A DNA stretch of 64,000 bases from Gemmatimonadota bacterium (GTDB lineage Bacteria > JAAXHH01). The stretch's first letter is position 1. Every line of letters begins with the position of its first letter. Below, in pieces: positions 25,264-34,800 of this stretch. The notes below the pieces were generated by a model. It made no database searches, was not told the DNA's origin, and saw only the letters and a list, made by a program, of their open reading frames with translations. The DNA is taken from positions 338,857 to 402,856 of the forward strand of contig JAPOZT010000011.1 in NCBI GenBank assembly GCA_026705925.1. The letters run 5' to 3'. A program made the position numbers and the translations under genes.

Positions 25264-25734
25264 ATGAAACGTCCTTTCAATCGGATCATGACGTCCGCGC
25301 TGGCCTGCTTCCTGATCGCGGGATGGGCCGTGGCGGGTTGCGGCGGCGAAGACGGCGGCGAAAGCCAGGGCCATGGAGCCGAACCGGCCGAAGTCGAAGC
25401 GCCCGATCCCAATACGGAGGCCCGCCAGGAGCACATGAGAGAGATCGCCCGGCTCTGCGAAGGCATCGCCAGGGCGGTTGAGGAAGGTTCGCTGGGGACG
25501 ATCGGGGCCGACGTGACCAGTCTCAAGGAAATCATGGAAGTGGTTTCGACGATGCCGCCGCGGTATGACTCCTCGAGATACGGGTTCTACGCCTCCGACT
25601 TCCAGATACGTGCCGAGACGCTCATTGCCGCGGCCGAGACCGGTTCCGCCATCGAGGCCGACTCGGCGCTGCAGGACCTGGACATTACCTGCGGCGTCTG
25701 CCATTACAACTGCCAGTACCCGCCCGATCCGTAA
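25264..25734 (+). CDS. Cytochrome c'-like (class II) lipoprotein
   Basis: A 156-residue protein from ATG 25264, preceded by GAGGAAC. A lipoprotein signal (ALACFLIAGWAVAGCGG) is followed by an acidic linker and a helical domain. A haem-attachment motif CGVCH lies at the extreme C terminus (ITCGVCHYNCQYPPDP). A C-terminal CxxCH after a helical bundle is the layout of class II cytochromes c (cytochrome c'/c-556). A third Cys follows the motif. Gas-binding or electron-transfer roles are known in the family; which applies is unknown. Its stop-codon region is repeated downstream. The VOC gene follows by 125 bp in the same direction. Confidence 0.7.
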   Translation: MKRPFNRIMTSALACFLIAGWAVAGCGGEDGGESQGHGAEPAEVEAPDPNTEARQEHMREIARLCEGIARAVEEGSLGTIGADVTSLKEIMEVVSTMPPRYDSSRYGFYASDFQIRAETLIAAAETGSAIEADSALQDLDITCGVCHYNCQYPPDP

Positions 25735-25853
25735 ACCCCGGCAGCTTCGTACACCCCGGCCGACCCGTAAACCCCGGCAATGACGCGCAATGGGACGCGG
25801 TTGCGCATATCACCCCGGCATGTTCCCGGCCGATCCGTAACCCCCGGCAAGGA
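25724..25853. repeat. Post-stop echo repeats after the cytochrome gene
   Basis: The stop context GATCCGTAAACCCCGGCA (containing the real TAA at 25732) recurs as GACCCGTAAACCCCGGCA and GATCCGTAACCCCCGGCA. Partial CACCCCGGC copies lie between them, filling the gap to the next ribosome site. Confidence 0.8.
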
Positions 25854-25859
25854 GGTAAC

Positions 25860-26849
25860 ATGATTCGCCAGATCACCACCGCGCTGGCCTGCGCGGCGCT
25901 TATGACCGCGGCGTGCGGCCAATCCGATCCGTCCGAAGCACCCGCGCCGCCCGAAGAGGAGTCCGCACCCGTGAATCCGATGAACGAATACGGCATGACG
26001 GCCAGCAACGTTTTCCTGTACTACGCCGACGTGGAAGCGGCGACGACGTTCTACACCCGGACCCTGGGCTTCGCCGTAGCGGCCGATTACGGGTTCGCCA
26101 AGATCCTCCGCGTGGGGCCGAGTTCCTTCATCACCCTCGTCGACGAAGAGATGGGCATGCACAGCGCCAGCGATCCCAAGACCGTCGCCATCGCCCTCAT
26201 CACGGACCAGCTCGACGAGTGGTGGGACTACATGAAGGACCTGGACGTGGAGATGCGCTTCCCGTACAACCCGGTCGAGGGGCGTCCCCATCACGGCTTC
26301 GTGGCCATCGACCCGGAGGGCTATCTCCTGGAGTTCGAGCGGTTCAACGATCACCCCGAGAACGAGTTGCTGACCCCGGTGCTGAACGAGACCGAGACCA
26401 TCTATCCCGCCGAAGGGGCGTCCGACGTGCCTCCGGGACTGGGATTCAAGGCGACCGTGGTGTGGTTCTACTACAAGGACATGCCCGCGATCCAGGCCTT
26501 CTACGAAGAGGTCATGGGCTTCGACCTGATCGTGGACCAGGGATGGACCAAGATCTACCGCATATCGCCCTCGGGCTACATGGGCCTCGTGGACGAAACA
26601 CGCGGCATGCACAACTTCACGGAGACGAAGGCCGTCACCATGTCCTTCTGGACGGACCGCATCGACGACTGGTACGCCTACGTCAGCAACCACGGTTCCT
26701 TCGAGATGCGGTCGGAGAAGGTCGAGGAAACGGACAGGTACCGCGCCTTCGTCGCCTATGACCCCGAAGGATACTACCTCGAGTGGAACGTCTTCAAGGA
26801 CGCGCCGGACAACGAGACCCTGCACCGGATGCTGCGGGGCGAGGAGTAG
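25860..26849 (+). CDS. Two-domain VOC-family lipoprotein
   Basis: A 329-residue protein with a lipobox signal (ALACAALMTAAC) and two vicinal-oxygen-chelate (glyoxalase/bleomycin-resistance-like) domains, about residues 48-155 and 195-315. Both begin with VFLYYADVEAATTFYTRTLG-type strands, and both end in DPEGYLLEFERF or DPEGYYLEWNVF, which supplies the usual metal-ligand Glu. Exported, lipid-anchored VOC proteins are uncommon. Substrate unknown. The ribosome site AAGGAGG precedes ATG 25860 closely. Its last codons (GGGCGAGGAGTAG) are the first unit of a tandem array that continues past the stop. Confidence 0.82.
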   Translation: MIRQITTALACAALMTAACGQSDPSEAPAPPEEESAPVNPMNEYGMTASNVFLYYADVEAATTFYTRTLGFAVAADYGFAKILRVGPSSFITLVDEEMGMHSASDPKTVAIALITDQLDEWWDYMKDLDVEMRFPYNPVEGRPHHGFVAIDPEGYLLEFERFNDHPENELLTPVLNETETIYPAEGASDVPPGLGFKATVVWFYYKDMPAIQAFYEEVMGFDLIVDQGWTKIYRISPSGYMGLVDETRGMHNFTETKAVTMSFWTDRIDDWYAYVSNHGSFEMRSEKVEETDRYRAFVAYDPEGYYLEWNVFKDAPDNETLHRMLRGEE

Positions 26850-26917
26850 CCCGGGGTGAGGAGTAGCCCGGGGCGAGGAGTAGCCCGGGGTGAGGAGTAG
26901 CCCGGGGCGAGGAGTAG
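26836..26917. repeat. 17-bp post-stop tandem array, about 5 copies
   Basis: The unit GGGGYGAGGAGTAGCCC starts at 26836, 26853, 26870, 26887 and 26904. The first copy contains the VOC stop codon (26847-26849), and later copies alternate C and T at one position. The period is not a multiple of three. Confidence 0.9.
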
Positions 26918-26928
26918 AAGGAACAGCA

Positions 26929-28164
26929 ATGGCGATCATCCGGCCCTATGACGCCGAACGCGACCAGGACGCGATTATCCGGGTCTGGCGGGAAGTCCAC
27001 TGGATCACAAGCGACGAACAGGCCAAGTGGGCGCCTCAGTTCATGGAGAAAGCCCGGACCGACGTGGCTGAAGTGAACGGTGAGGCGGAGTGCCAGGCCT
27101 CTTCGACCGACGGTACGTTCCGGTACCTTGAAGAAGACCTCACCATGTCCGCCATCGTGGGTGTGACGACCAGTCGGATCGCCCGGAAACAGCGCCTCGC
27201 CCAGCGGGTCACCGCGCACCGCATCGCCCAGGACGCGGCGAACGGCGTGGAGATCTGCACGCTGACCATGTTCGAACAGGGATTCTACGACCTGATGGGG
27301 TTCGGTACGGGTCCCTACGGACACAGGGTACGCTTCGATCCCGCCGACCTCACGATAGACCGTCCGTTCCGGGTTCCCAGGCGCCTGAAGGCCGACGACT
27401 GGAAGATGATCCATGCCGCCATGATTAACCGAAGACTGACGCACGGCGGCTGCAGGTTATATCCCGCGGAGTTGCTGCAGGTCGAGCTGAACCATGCGGA
27501 GAAATCCTTCCTCCTGGGGTATTGCGATGGTCCCGGCGGCGAACTGACCCATTTCTTCTGGGCCAGCGACCACGAGGAACACGGTCCCAGCTATGTCTAC
27601 ATGATGGCCTACCAGGACCACGACCAGTTCCTGGAACTGCTCGCGCTCATGAGATCCCTCGGCGACCAGATCCGGCTCTTCCAGATGGTCGAACCCCCCG
27701 ACGTGCAACTCCAGGACCTGATCAAACAGCCCTTCCGTGCCAGGATGGTGTCCGAAAAGGGATCCTTCAACACCCTGATCCGGGGTGATGGCTACTGGCA
27801 GGCCCGGATCTGCGACCTGGAAGCCTGCATGGCCAAGACCCGCCTGGACGGGCCGACGGCGCGGTTCAATCTCGTGCTGACCGACCCGATCGAGAAGTAC
27901 CTGGACGGGGATGCGCCCTGGCGCGGACTGAGCGGCGAGTACGTTGTTACGCTCGGCCTGGAATCCAGCGCCGGACCCGGCGCCGATCCCGCCCTGCCCA
28001 CGCTGACCGCCTCCGTGGGCGCCTTTACCCGCATGTGGCTCGGTGTCCGTCCCGCCACCGGTCTGGCCGTCACCGACGACCTCGACGGTCCCCCCGAACT
28101 GCTGTCCGCGCTGGATCGCACCCTGCGCCTGCCCGTGCCGGGGTTGTGCGGGTGGGAGTACTAG
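26929..28164 (+). CDS. Eis-like GNAT acetyltransferase with SCP2-type C-terminal domain
   Basis: A 411-residue protein from ATG 26929 (AAGGA upstream). The N-terminal GNAT region (AIIRPYDAERDQDAIIRVWR, then SAIVGVTTSRIARKQRLAQR, then FEQGFYDLMGFGTGPYGHRV) contains the Q/RxxGxG/A-type acetyl-CoA loop region. A second GNAT-like domain and a C-terminal SCP2-like sterol-carrier fold (about 310-411, RFNLVLTDPIEKYL to FTRMWLGVRPATGLAV) give the three-domain Eis architecture. Eis enzymes acetylate amines such as aminoglycosides or protein lysines; the substrate is not predictable here. This is the last backbone gene before the defence island, and composition changes immediately after its stop. Confidence 0.82.
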   Translation: MAIIRPYDAERDQDAIIRVWREVHWITSDEQAKWAPQFMEKARTDVAEVNGEAECQASSTDGTFRYLEEDLTMSAIVGVTTSRIARKQRLAQRVTAHRIAQDAANGVEICTLTMFEQGFYDLMGFGTGPYGHRVRFDPADLTIDRPFRVPRRLKADDWKMIHAAMINRRLTHGGCRLYPAELLQVELNHAEKSFLLGYCDGPGGELTHFFWASDHEEHGPSYVYMMAYQDHDQFLELLALMRSLGDQIRLFQMVEPPDVQLQDLIKQPFRARMVSEKGSFNTLIRGDGYWQARICDLEACMAKTRLDGPTARFNLVLTDPIEKYLDGDAPWRGLSGEYVVTLGLESSAGPGADPALPTLTASVGAFTRMWLGVRPATGLAVTDDLDGPPELLSALDRTLRLPVPGLCGWEY

Positions 28165-28204
28165 GTTTCGTAATTTCTTATAATATCCTTCCGGGAATAC
28201 CGAA

Positions 28205-31200
28205 TTGCCACAGATTTTCGATAACATAGAAAAGTCCCTTCTGCCGGCACTTGCACAAACCATGAAATTGTCTGACCGTGCAGACTTCTGCGTGGGATAC
28301 CTTAACTTGCGTGGCTGGAGATCCATCGACCAATACGTTGAGAAATGGAGTGGTGGAGAAGGTCACTGCTGCCGTTTGCTGGTGGGAATGCACCAACTAC
28401 CCCACGATGAATTTCGGGCGGCAAGCAGCCTGGTCGAAAGCCAATCGGCATTGGACACCCAGAAGGCTCTTCAACTAAAAAAACAACTTGCCGAAGAGTT
28501 CAAAGATCAATTAGCCACGGGGGCACCAAGCAACGCGGATGAACAGGGACTACGAAGGCTAGCCAAACAGATAAAGGAAAAGAAAGTCGTCGTTAAGTTG
28601 TTCCTCAGACACACGCTGCACGCAAAACTCTACTTGTTGTTTCGACCGGATCCCGTAACACCGACTGTCGGATATCTGGGAAGCAGCAACCTTACCCTTT
28701 CCGGTCTCTCTAAACAAGGAGAACTAAATATAGATGTGTTGGATCAAGACGCTTGTAACAAACTGGCCGCCTGGTTCGAAGCACGCTGGGATGATCGCTG
28801 GTGCATCGATATTTCCAAAGAGCTAGTTGAAATCATCGAGGCAAGTTGGGCAAGAGAAGAACTGATACCGCCCTACCAAATCTACCTCAAGATGGCTTAC
28901 CACCTTTCGCAGGAAGCCAGGGCGGGACTCGCTGAATTCCGCATTCCCCGCGATTTCGGAAATAAGCTGCTGGAATTTCAAACGGCAGCCGTAAAGATCG
29001 CGGCGCATCACCTGAATAAGCGCGGCGGTGTTATCATCGGAGACGTTGTTGGATTGGGCAAGACGCTCATGGCTACGGCACTGGCGCGGATTTTCGAGGA
29101 CGACCAGGACCACGAAACGTTAATCATTTGTCCCAAGAATCTGGTGGCCATGTGGGAAGACTACCGGGAGCAATTCCGAATGCGCGCCAGGGTGTTATCG
29201 ATCAGTCGCGCTATTAACGAACTGCCCGGAATGCGGCGATATCGTGTAGTTATCATCGATGAAAGCCACAATCTCAGAAACCGGGAGGGCAGGCGTTACA
29301 GGGCCATTCGGGAATACATAACTGAAAACGAGAGTAAGTGTATCCTGCTGTCGGCAACCCCTTACAATAAGACGTACGTCGATCTGTCCAACCAGCTACG
29401 ACTCTTCGTTCCGGAGCATGAAGATCTTGGGATAGCACCGGAGCGCATGCTTCGTGAAATCGGAGAAACGGAATTCATACGCCAGCATCAAGCTCCCGCT
29501 CGATCACTGGCCGCCTTTGAACAATCCAACTTCGCGGACGATTGGCGCGAACTGATGAGACTGTACCTCGTTCGAAGAACACGCAGCTTCATCCAGGACA
29601 ACTACGCTGCCACTGACGAGAATGATGGCCGTAAGTACCTTACTTTCGAGGACGGGAGTAAATCCTATTTCCCAACGCGTATACCCAGGACGGTCGAGTT
29701 CGAGATAGACGACCAGTATGCTCGATTATTTTCGGACGATGTGGTCGATGCCATCAACAGCCTTGAACTTCCACGCTATGGTCTCGGGAACTACGTCGCG
29801 GAGGAACCGACCGTAGCACCTTCACAGGAAGAAAAGAAGATCATCGAGGATCTGTCCCGCGCCGGCAAGAGACTCATGGGATTCTGCCGAACCAACCTGT
29901 TCAAACGTCTCGAGAGTAGTGGTCATTCCTTCATGCTATCGGTCGAACGTCATGTTCTGCGCAACTACGTGTTTCTTCACGCTATCGAACAAGGACTGCC
30001 GTTACCGATTGGGACAACGGATACCGGAATCTTGGACACACAGTCTTACGACGAAGATTCAGATTCGGCGACCGGCAACATCTTCGATATGGACGAAGAA
30101 GATGTAAATGAGGATACGAGCAACGCGACTGGGCTTGAGATCGAAGAAGACTTAAGAACAAGGGCAGGCGAGATTTACCAGCTTTACTCCGGTCGATTCA
30201 AGAACCGGTTTCGGTGGTTGCCGTCACATTTGTTCGTCGCGGGTCTTAAAACAGTTCTCGCATTTGACACTAAAATACTGACAAGTCTCATTAAAAACTC
30301 CGGTCCATGGCAACCGAATCAGGATGCAAAACTCGATGCACTGGAGGAGGTCCTTAAGGGGAAACACCCGAATCAAAAGGTCCTTGTCTTTTCCCAATTT
30401 GCTGATACGGTGCAATACCTAGACAACCAGCTCAAGGTCCGCGGCGTTTCTGAATCTTCCCCAGTCACTGGCGATTCAGCAGATCCGACCGCTCTGGCGT
30501 GGCGTTTCAGCCCGGTATGCAACAAGAAACAACAGTTTGCGACCGACCACAGCGAGTTGCGGGTCCTTGTCTCTACCGATGTGCTCAGTGAAGGACAGAA
30601 TCTGCAGGACTGCGCCATCGTGGTAAACTACGATCTACCGTGGGCTATCATACGGTTGATTCAACGGGCAGGACGAGTAGACCGTATAGGCCAGAAGGCA
30701 GCGGAAATCCTCTGTTATTCATTCCTCCCAGTCGAGGGTGTTGAGCGCTTGATAAGACTTAGATCGCGGGTACGTACACGCCTGAAGGAAAACGCCGAGG
30801 TCGTAGGTACAGACGAAGCGTTCTTCGAGGATGAGGATACGAAAACTGTGGTCGACCTTTACAATGAGAAATCTGGTATTCTCGACGATGACGACGAATC
30901 GGATGTCGATCTTTCTTCGTATGCGTACCAGATATGGCGCAATGCGACCGATGCAGATTCGTCGCTCAAGAAAACCATCGAGGATCTTCCCTCGGGTGTT
31001 CATTCATCAAAATCCTACTGCGTACGCCCGAAACGACCGGATGGTGTGCTTGTTCATATGCGGACTGGTCAAGGTAACGACGCCCTGACGTGGGTAAACA
31101 GGAACGGTGCGAGTATCTCAGAGAGTCAGTTCGAGATCCTTCGGGCCGCCGAATGCGATCCGAATACGCCAGCGTTGGTTCGTCACGATAAACATCACGA

Positions 31201-31573
31201 ACTCGTGACGCAGGCCGCGAAATATGTACAAAGGTCGGAAAAACGCGTAGGCGGGCAGTTGGGCCGACCGTCAGGCGCAAGGTTTAGAACCTACGAAAGA
31301 CTTAAGAGCTACGCCGATAGCATCCAGGGTACTTTGTTCGAGTCTGACGCTTTACACAAAGCGATTGACGAAATCTACAGATATCCGTTGCGAGAGACCG
31401 CCGTGAATACGTTGAACAGGCAGCTACGAAGCGGTGTTTCGGACGAAGTACTGGCCGAACTGGTGACTGCGCTCAGAGACGAGGGCCGACTCTGTATAGT
31501 GCAGGAAGATGACGAAGAACTGGAGCCAAGAATCATCTGCTCTATGGGGCTGATACGACAGAACGAACATTAG
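28205..31573 (+). CDS. PLD-SNF2 fusion helicase of a defence island
   Basis: About 1122 residues, start TTG 28205 (the frame is closed by a stop at 28181; the next ATG is 28262 and would cut conserved sequence). The N-terminal phospholipase-D-like domain (about 1-215) has HAKLYLL and YLGSSNLTLSGL. The SNF2/DEAH motor (about 250-860) has Walker A GDVVGLGKTLMATALA, DESH in VVIIDESHNLRN, motif III LLSATPYNKT, and C-terminal motifs VSTDVLSEGQNL and QRAGRVDRIGQ. The PLD motif keeps HxK and GSxN but not a clear downstream Asp, so nuclease activity is uncertain. Related helicases occur next to adenine methylases in DISARM-like loci. It opens the island. Confidence 0.9.
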   Translation: MPQIFDNIEKSLLPALAQTMKLSDRADFCVGYLNLRGWRSIDQYVEKWSGGEGHCCRLLVGMHQLPHDEFRAASSLVESQSALDTQKALQLKKQLAEEFKDQLATGAPSNADEQGLRRLAKQIKEKKVVVKLFLRHTLHAKLYLLFRPDPVTPTVGYLGSSNLTLSGLSKQGELNIDVLDQDACNKLAAWFEARWDDRWCIDISKELVEIIEASWAREELIPPYQIYLKMAYHLSQEARAGLAEFRIPRDFGNKLLEFQTAAVKIAAHHLNKRGGVIIGDVVGLGKTLMATALARIFEDDQDHETLIICPKNLVAMWEDYREQFRMRARVLSISRAINELPGMRRYRVVIIDESHNLRNREGRRYRAIREYITENESKCILLSATPYNKTYVDLSNQLRLFVPEHEDLGIAPERMLREIGETEFIRQHQAPARSLAAFEQSNFADDWRELMRLYLVRRTRSFIQDNYAATDENDGRKYLTFEDGSKSYFPTRIPRTVEFEIDDQYARLFSDDVVDAINSLELPRYGLGNYVAEEPTVAPSQEEKKIIEDLSRAGKRLMGFCRTNLFKRLESSGHSFMLSVERHVLRNYVFLHAIEQGLPLPIGTTDTGILDTQSYDEDSDSATGNIFDMDEEDVNEDTSNATGLEIEEDLRTRAGEIYQLYSGRFKNRFRWLPSHLFVAGLKTVLAFDTKILTSLIKNSGPWQPNQDAKLDALEEVLKGKHPNQKVLVFSQFADTVQYLDNQLKVRGVSESSPVTGDSADPTALAWRFSPVCNKKQQFATDHSELRVLVSTDVLSEGQNLQDCAIVVNYDLPWAIIRLIQRAGRVDRIGQKAAEILCYSFLPVEGVERLIRLRSRVRTRLKENAEVVGTDEAFFEDEDTKTVVDLYNEKSGILDDDDESDVDLSSYAYQIWRNATDADSSLKKTIEDLPSGVHSSKSYCVRPKRPDGVLVHMRTGQGNDALTWVNRNGASISESQFEILRAAECDPNTPALVRHDKHHELVTQAAKYVQRSEKRVGGQLGRPSGARFRTYERLKSYADSIQGTLFESDALHKAIDEIYRYPLRETAVNTLNRQLRSGVSDEVLAELVTALRDEGRLCIVQEDDEELEPRIICSMGLIRQNEH

Positions 31574-31853
31574 ATATATACAGACCTGTTTGGACCAACT
31601 TATCCTTGTGGGTTTAGCGACAGCATTTTATGTGAAAACCTGTGTTCTTGTTATCAGATGTGCGTTACGTGCGTAGTCCGAAGACAGCATCCCTCTCCCA
31701 TATCATCTGACTGGTACACATTTTGACCATACCTTATGGTCTCGGAAGTGGTTTTTTCATAACACAGCAATTGACACCGAATCTATTCCGTCTGACGCAC
31801 AATTTCAGTCGTCAACGGTTGTCATTGCTACATGATCCTAAACGGACCTACGG
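31574..31853. other. 280-bp leader between helicase and reverse transcriptase
   Basis: No ORF. It holds an inverted repeat GACCATA-CCT-TATGGTC (31725-31741), with a T6 run starting 10 nt later (31752-31757), and a TTGACA hexamer at 31771. It could contain the promoter of the RT gene or a small RNA; nothing decisive is visible. Confidence 0.4.
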
Positions 31854-34800
31854 ATGAAACGAAATCTAAGGCCAACCCTTAAGGACCTAAGCATGGAGTG
31901 CGTCCTTATGCAAGCCTGGAAGAAGACATCTTCATATCTTCGGTACCATAGTTGGTACGCCGATACTCTTGGGATAGACATGCAGGCGCTTCGGGTACCT
32001 TCCTTCCTCAATGGTATACTAACCCGTCTTCAGATGCCAGACCGATGGGAGTCTAGGCCTCTACGATTTGTACCGGCACCTAAAAGCCAAAATTGGGATA
32101 TTATCAAAGGGAAATGGGAACCAATTCGACGACCAAGAACTCGATCATCCAATAAGCAGGTTTCAGACCCTATACGTCCTCTCGCGCATGTCGATCTTGA
32201 AGATCAAGTAGTAGCGACGGCAATTCTAATGTGTTTAGCAGACCGAGTCGAGACAGAACTTGGTGATCCCCGCCTACGACTGACTGAAGAAAACCGCAAA
32301 CAGGTACTTGCTTATGGTCATCGCTTATTCTGTGATCAGGACAACGGACTTCGACACAGGTGGGGTAGCACGAAATTATACCGAGGATATTATCAGGACT
32401 ACAGGCAGTTCTTGGAACGCCCTAAGGTGGTTGAAAGCAATCTGAGGAATGAGGGAAATCAGGAGTTGGACATTGGAGTTGTTCGTTCAGATCTGTCGAA
32501 GTTCTATGATCGTGTACGCCCAACAGTGTTGCACGAAAAGCTCCGACGGTTTCAAAGATTTGAAGACGAGGCTCCGTTTTTTAAACTTGCTGAACGTGTA
32601 CTAAATTGGTACTGGCACCCGTCCGACTATGATCGAGCGAGCAAATACGCTGATCTACATTCAATAGAGGGATTCGACCAGATTGCTCTACCGCAGGGTC
32701 TTGTTGCGAGCGGGTTCTTCGCGAACATCGCGCTAATTGAATTCGACTCAGCAATGAAATCTAAACTTGGCCAGGAGTTTGGAAAAGACGGACTGAGGCT
32801 TGAAGATGTCTGCTATTATGTGGACGATTTACGTCTAGTATTGAGCTTCCCCCAAAGTGGCTCGATTACCGAAGGTGATTTGGAAGCATGTGTATTTGAG
32901 GCGTTAAAGAACTTGTTATCAATGACTGCCGCTGATCTTCAGTTGTCAAAGGAGAAGACTGAGGCATTGATCGAGAGTAAACGACTGCGGTTCTTGGTGA
33001 AGCAGTCTGACGAAGCATCAAGAATTCAAACCAGGTCCTCCGGCACCTTCGATCCGACCCACGGAACTGAACTAATTAGCGCAATTGAAAGCTTTTTTTA
33101 TAGACAGCGTCATTATTCCAACCCGGAAACGTTAAAGGGAGATGATTTCCCAATTGGGGTACCCGACATGCCGGATGAAACCGTGGCCCGGTTTGCTGCG
33201 GGAAGAATGCGCCGTACATTTCGGTCCCTGCGACCATTGCTTCCTGAAGAAGTGTACCCCAGGGAGAGAGCATCAACGCACGAACTCGACGATCAAACAC
33301 CGAACTTGAATCTAGTCATCACTAAATCAGAACTGGACGAAAAAGGTAAGGCATTCGCGGCTCTCTTAGTCAGTGAGTGGATTAAGAATCCTGGCCACGT
33401 TCGATTACTTCGTATCGCACTCGATTTCTACCCTGACCATAAGTTTCTCGATACTGTTCTTAAGTTACTACGACCAGGTTGGGAATCATCCAAAATCCGA
33501 GGGTATCGGCGTGAGATTAGACTATATTGTCTGGCTGAGTTATTTCGAGCAGGAGCAACCGAAACTGCGATTGTGCCAGATAACGAGTCGCTTCCACGCA
33601 CCGTCAATATAGGCAGATTCCATAGTCGTCTCATTAACGAAGCAAACGAAATTGTCAAGGCTTACGAAATAAAACCCCGGGCAATAGCACGATTCCCTTG
33701 GTTCCTTGTGCAACAGGTACTTCTCTACCTCATTGCACGAGATCAGTGTAATTCAGTAGAAACAACATCCACTCGTAGAGGCGGGAAACTACTTAGGGAC
33801 TACTGGGGGCAAGTTAGCTTTCTTCGTGGTTTATTTCCAGACAACCTTGAGCAGCGTTCGGTTTTTCTAATTGAAGCTATCACCGCATTTGGTATCGAAC
33901 AAACAAAGGTTCTACGGAATCTAAGCAGAGTCTCGCCAGAGTTCCTTTTAAAGCTAAACTCAATCTCACCAACAGTTGCGAAAAGCGTATGGAAAGTGGT
34001 CGGCAATCAGTCGGGAGAAAAGTCTAAACAGTCGGCGATTCGCCTTGGTTTCGAATCCTCTACGGATATGGAAAATATGTCTCTAGGACTCGAAGATGAA
34101 CCTCACGTGGAACTGACACTGAACGACGTTACATCATGGAATACAAATCCGTTTTATGAAGAAGAGAACATACTTCTTTTAGCCGAATTCCTACTTGGAG
34201 AGAATCCAGGACAGTTCAAAGATCCAATTGTCCCTTCCGACATTTTGTTCGTGCTGGAATCACCCCAACCCAATGGATACGAATTCGGTAAAATAAAACT
34301 CGGATCATTTGAGTTAAGCCAAACTAAGGGCAGTGTAGTCGGAGTCTTCATGCCACCAGATTGGTGCGAAAACGTCAGTGATCGCAAACGGTTCAATATT
34401 GGCCTGCTCCTTCGATTTGCCCTAAGAGGTTCGACAGATTTCCTGACCAATATACCTAAACGTGCTTCAACCAGTACACCAAGGTACTCCACACCGATCT
34501 CTCACTGGGAGCAACAGAGATACTCAGGATTCCAAGGGCGTGACGCTTTTGGCCCACCATGGTTACCAATTTCATGGTTTACCGAAGAACTACTCTTCGA
34601 ACTCTTAAGGTGGCCAGGTTCTGGTGCAGGTGAAGGTGCACTACCCTCATTAGACGAACTACACGATAATGTCTCAACCCGGTTGGCTCAATTAAAGGAA
34701 GTAAGGGGGCAGATTAACTCGACAACTTTCCTCGAACATACAGCCCCGTGGCCATATCAACCTGCTCAAGGTGGTGATCAACGCTCCCTTCGAATCGCCG

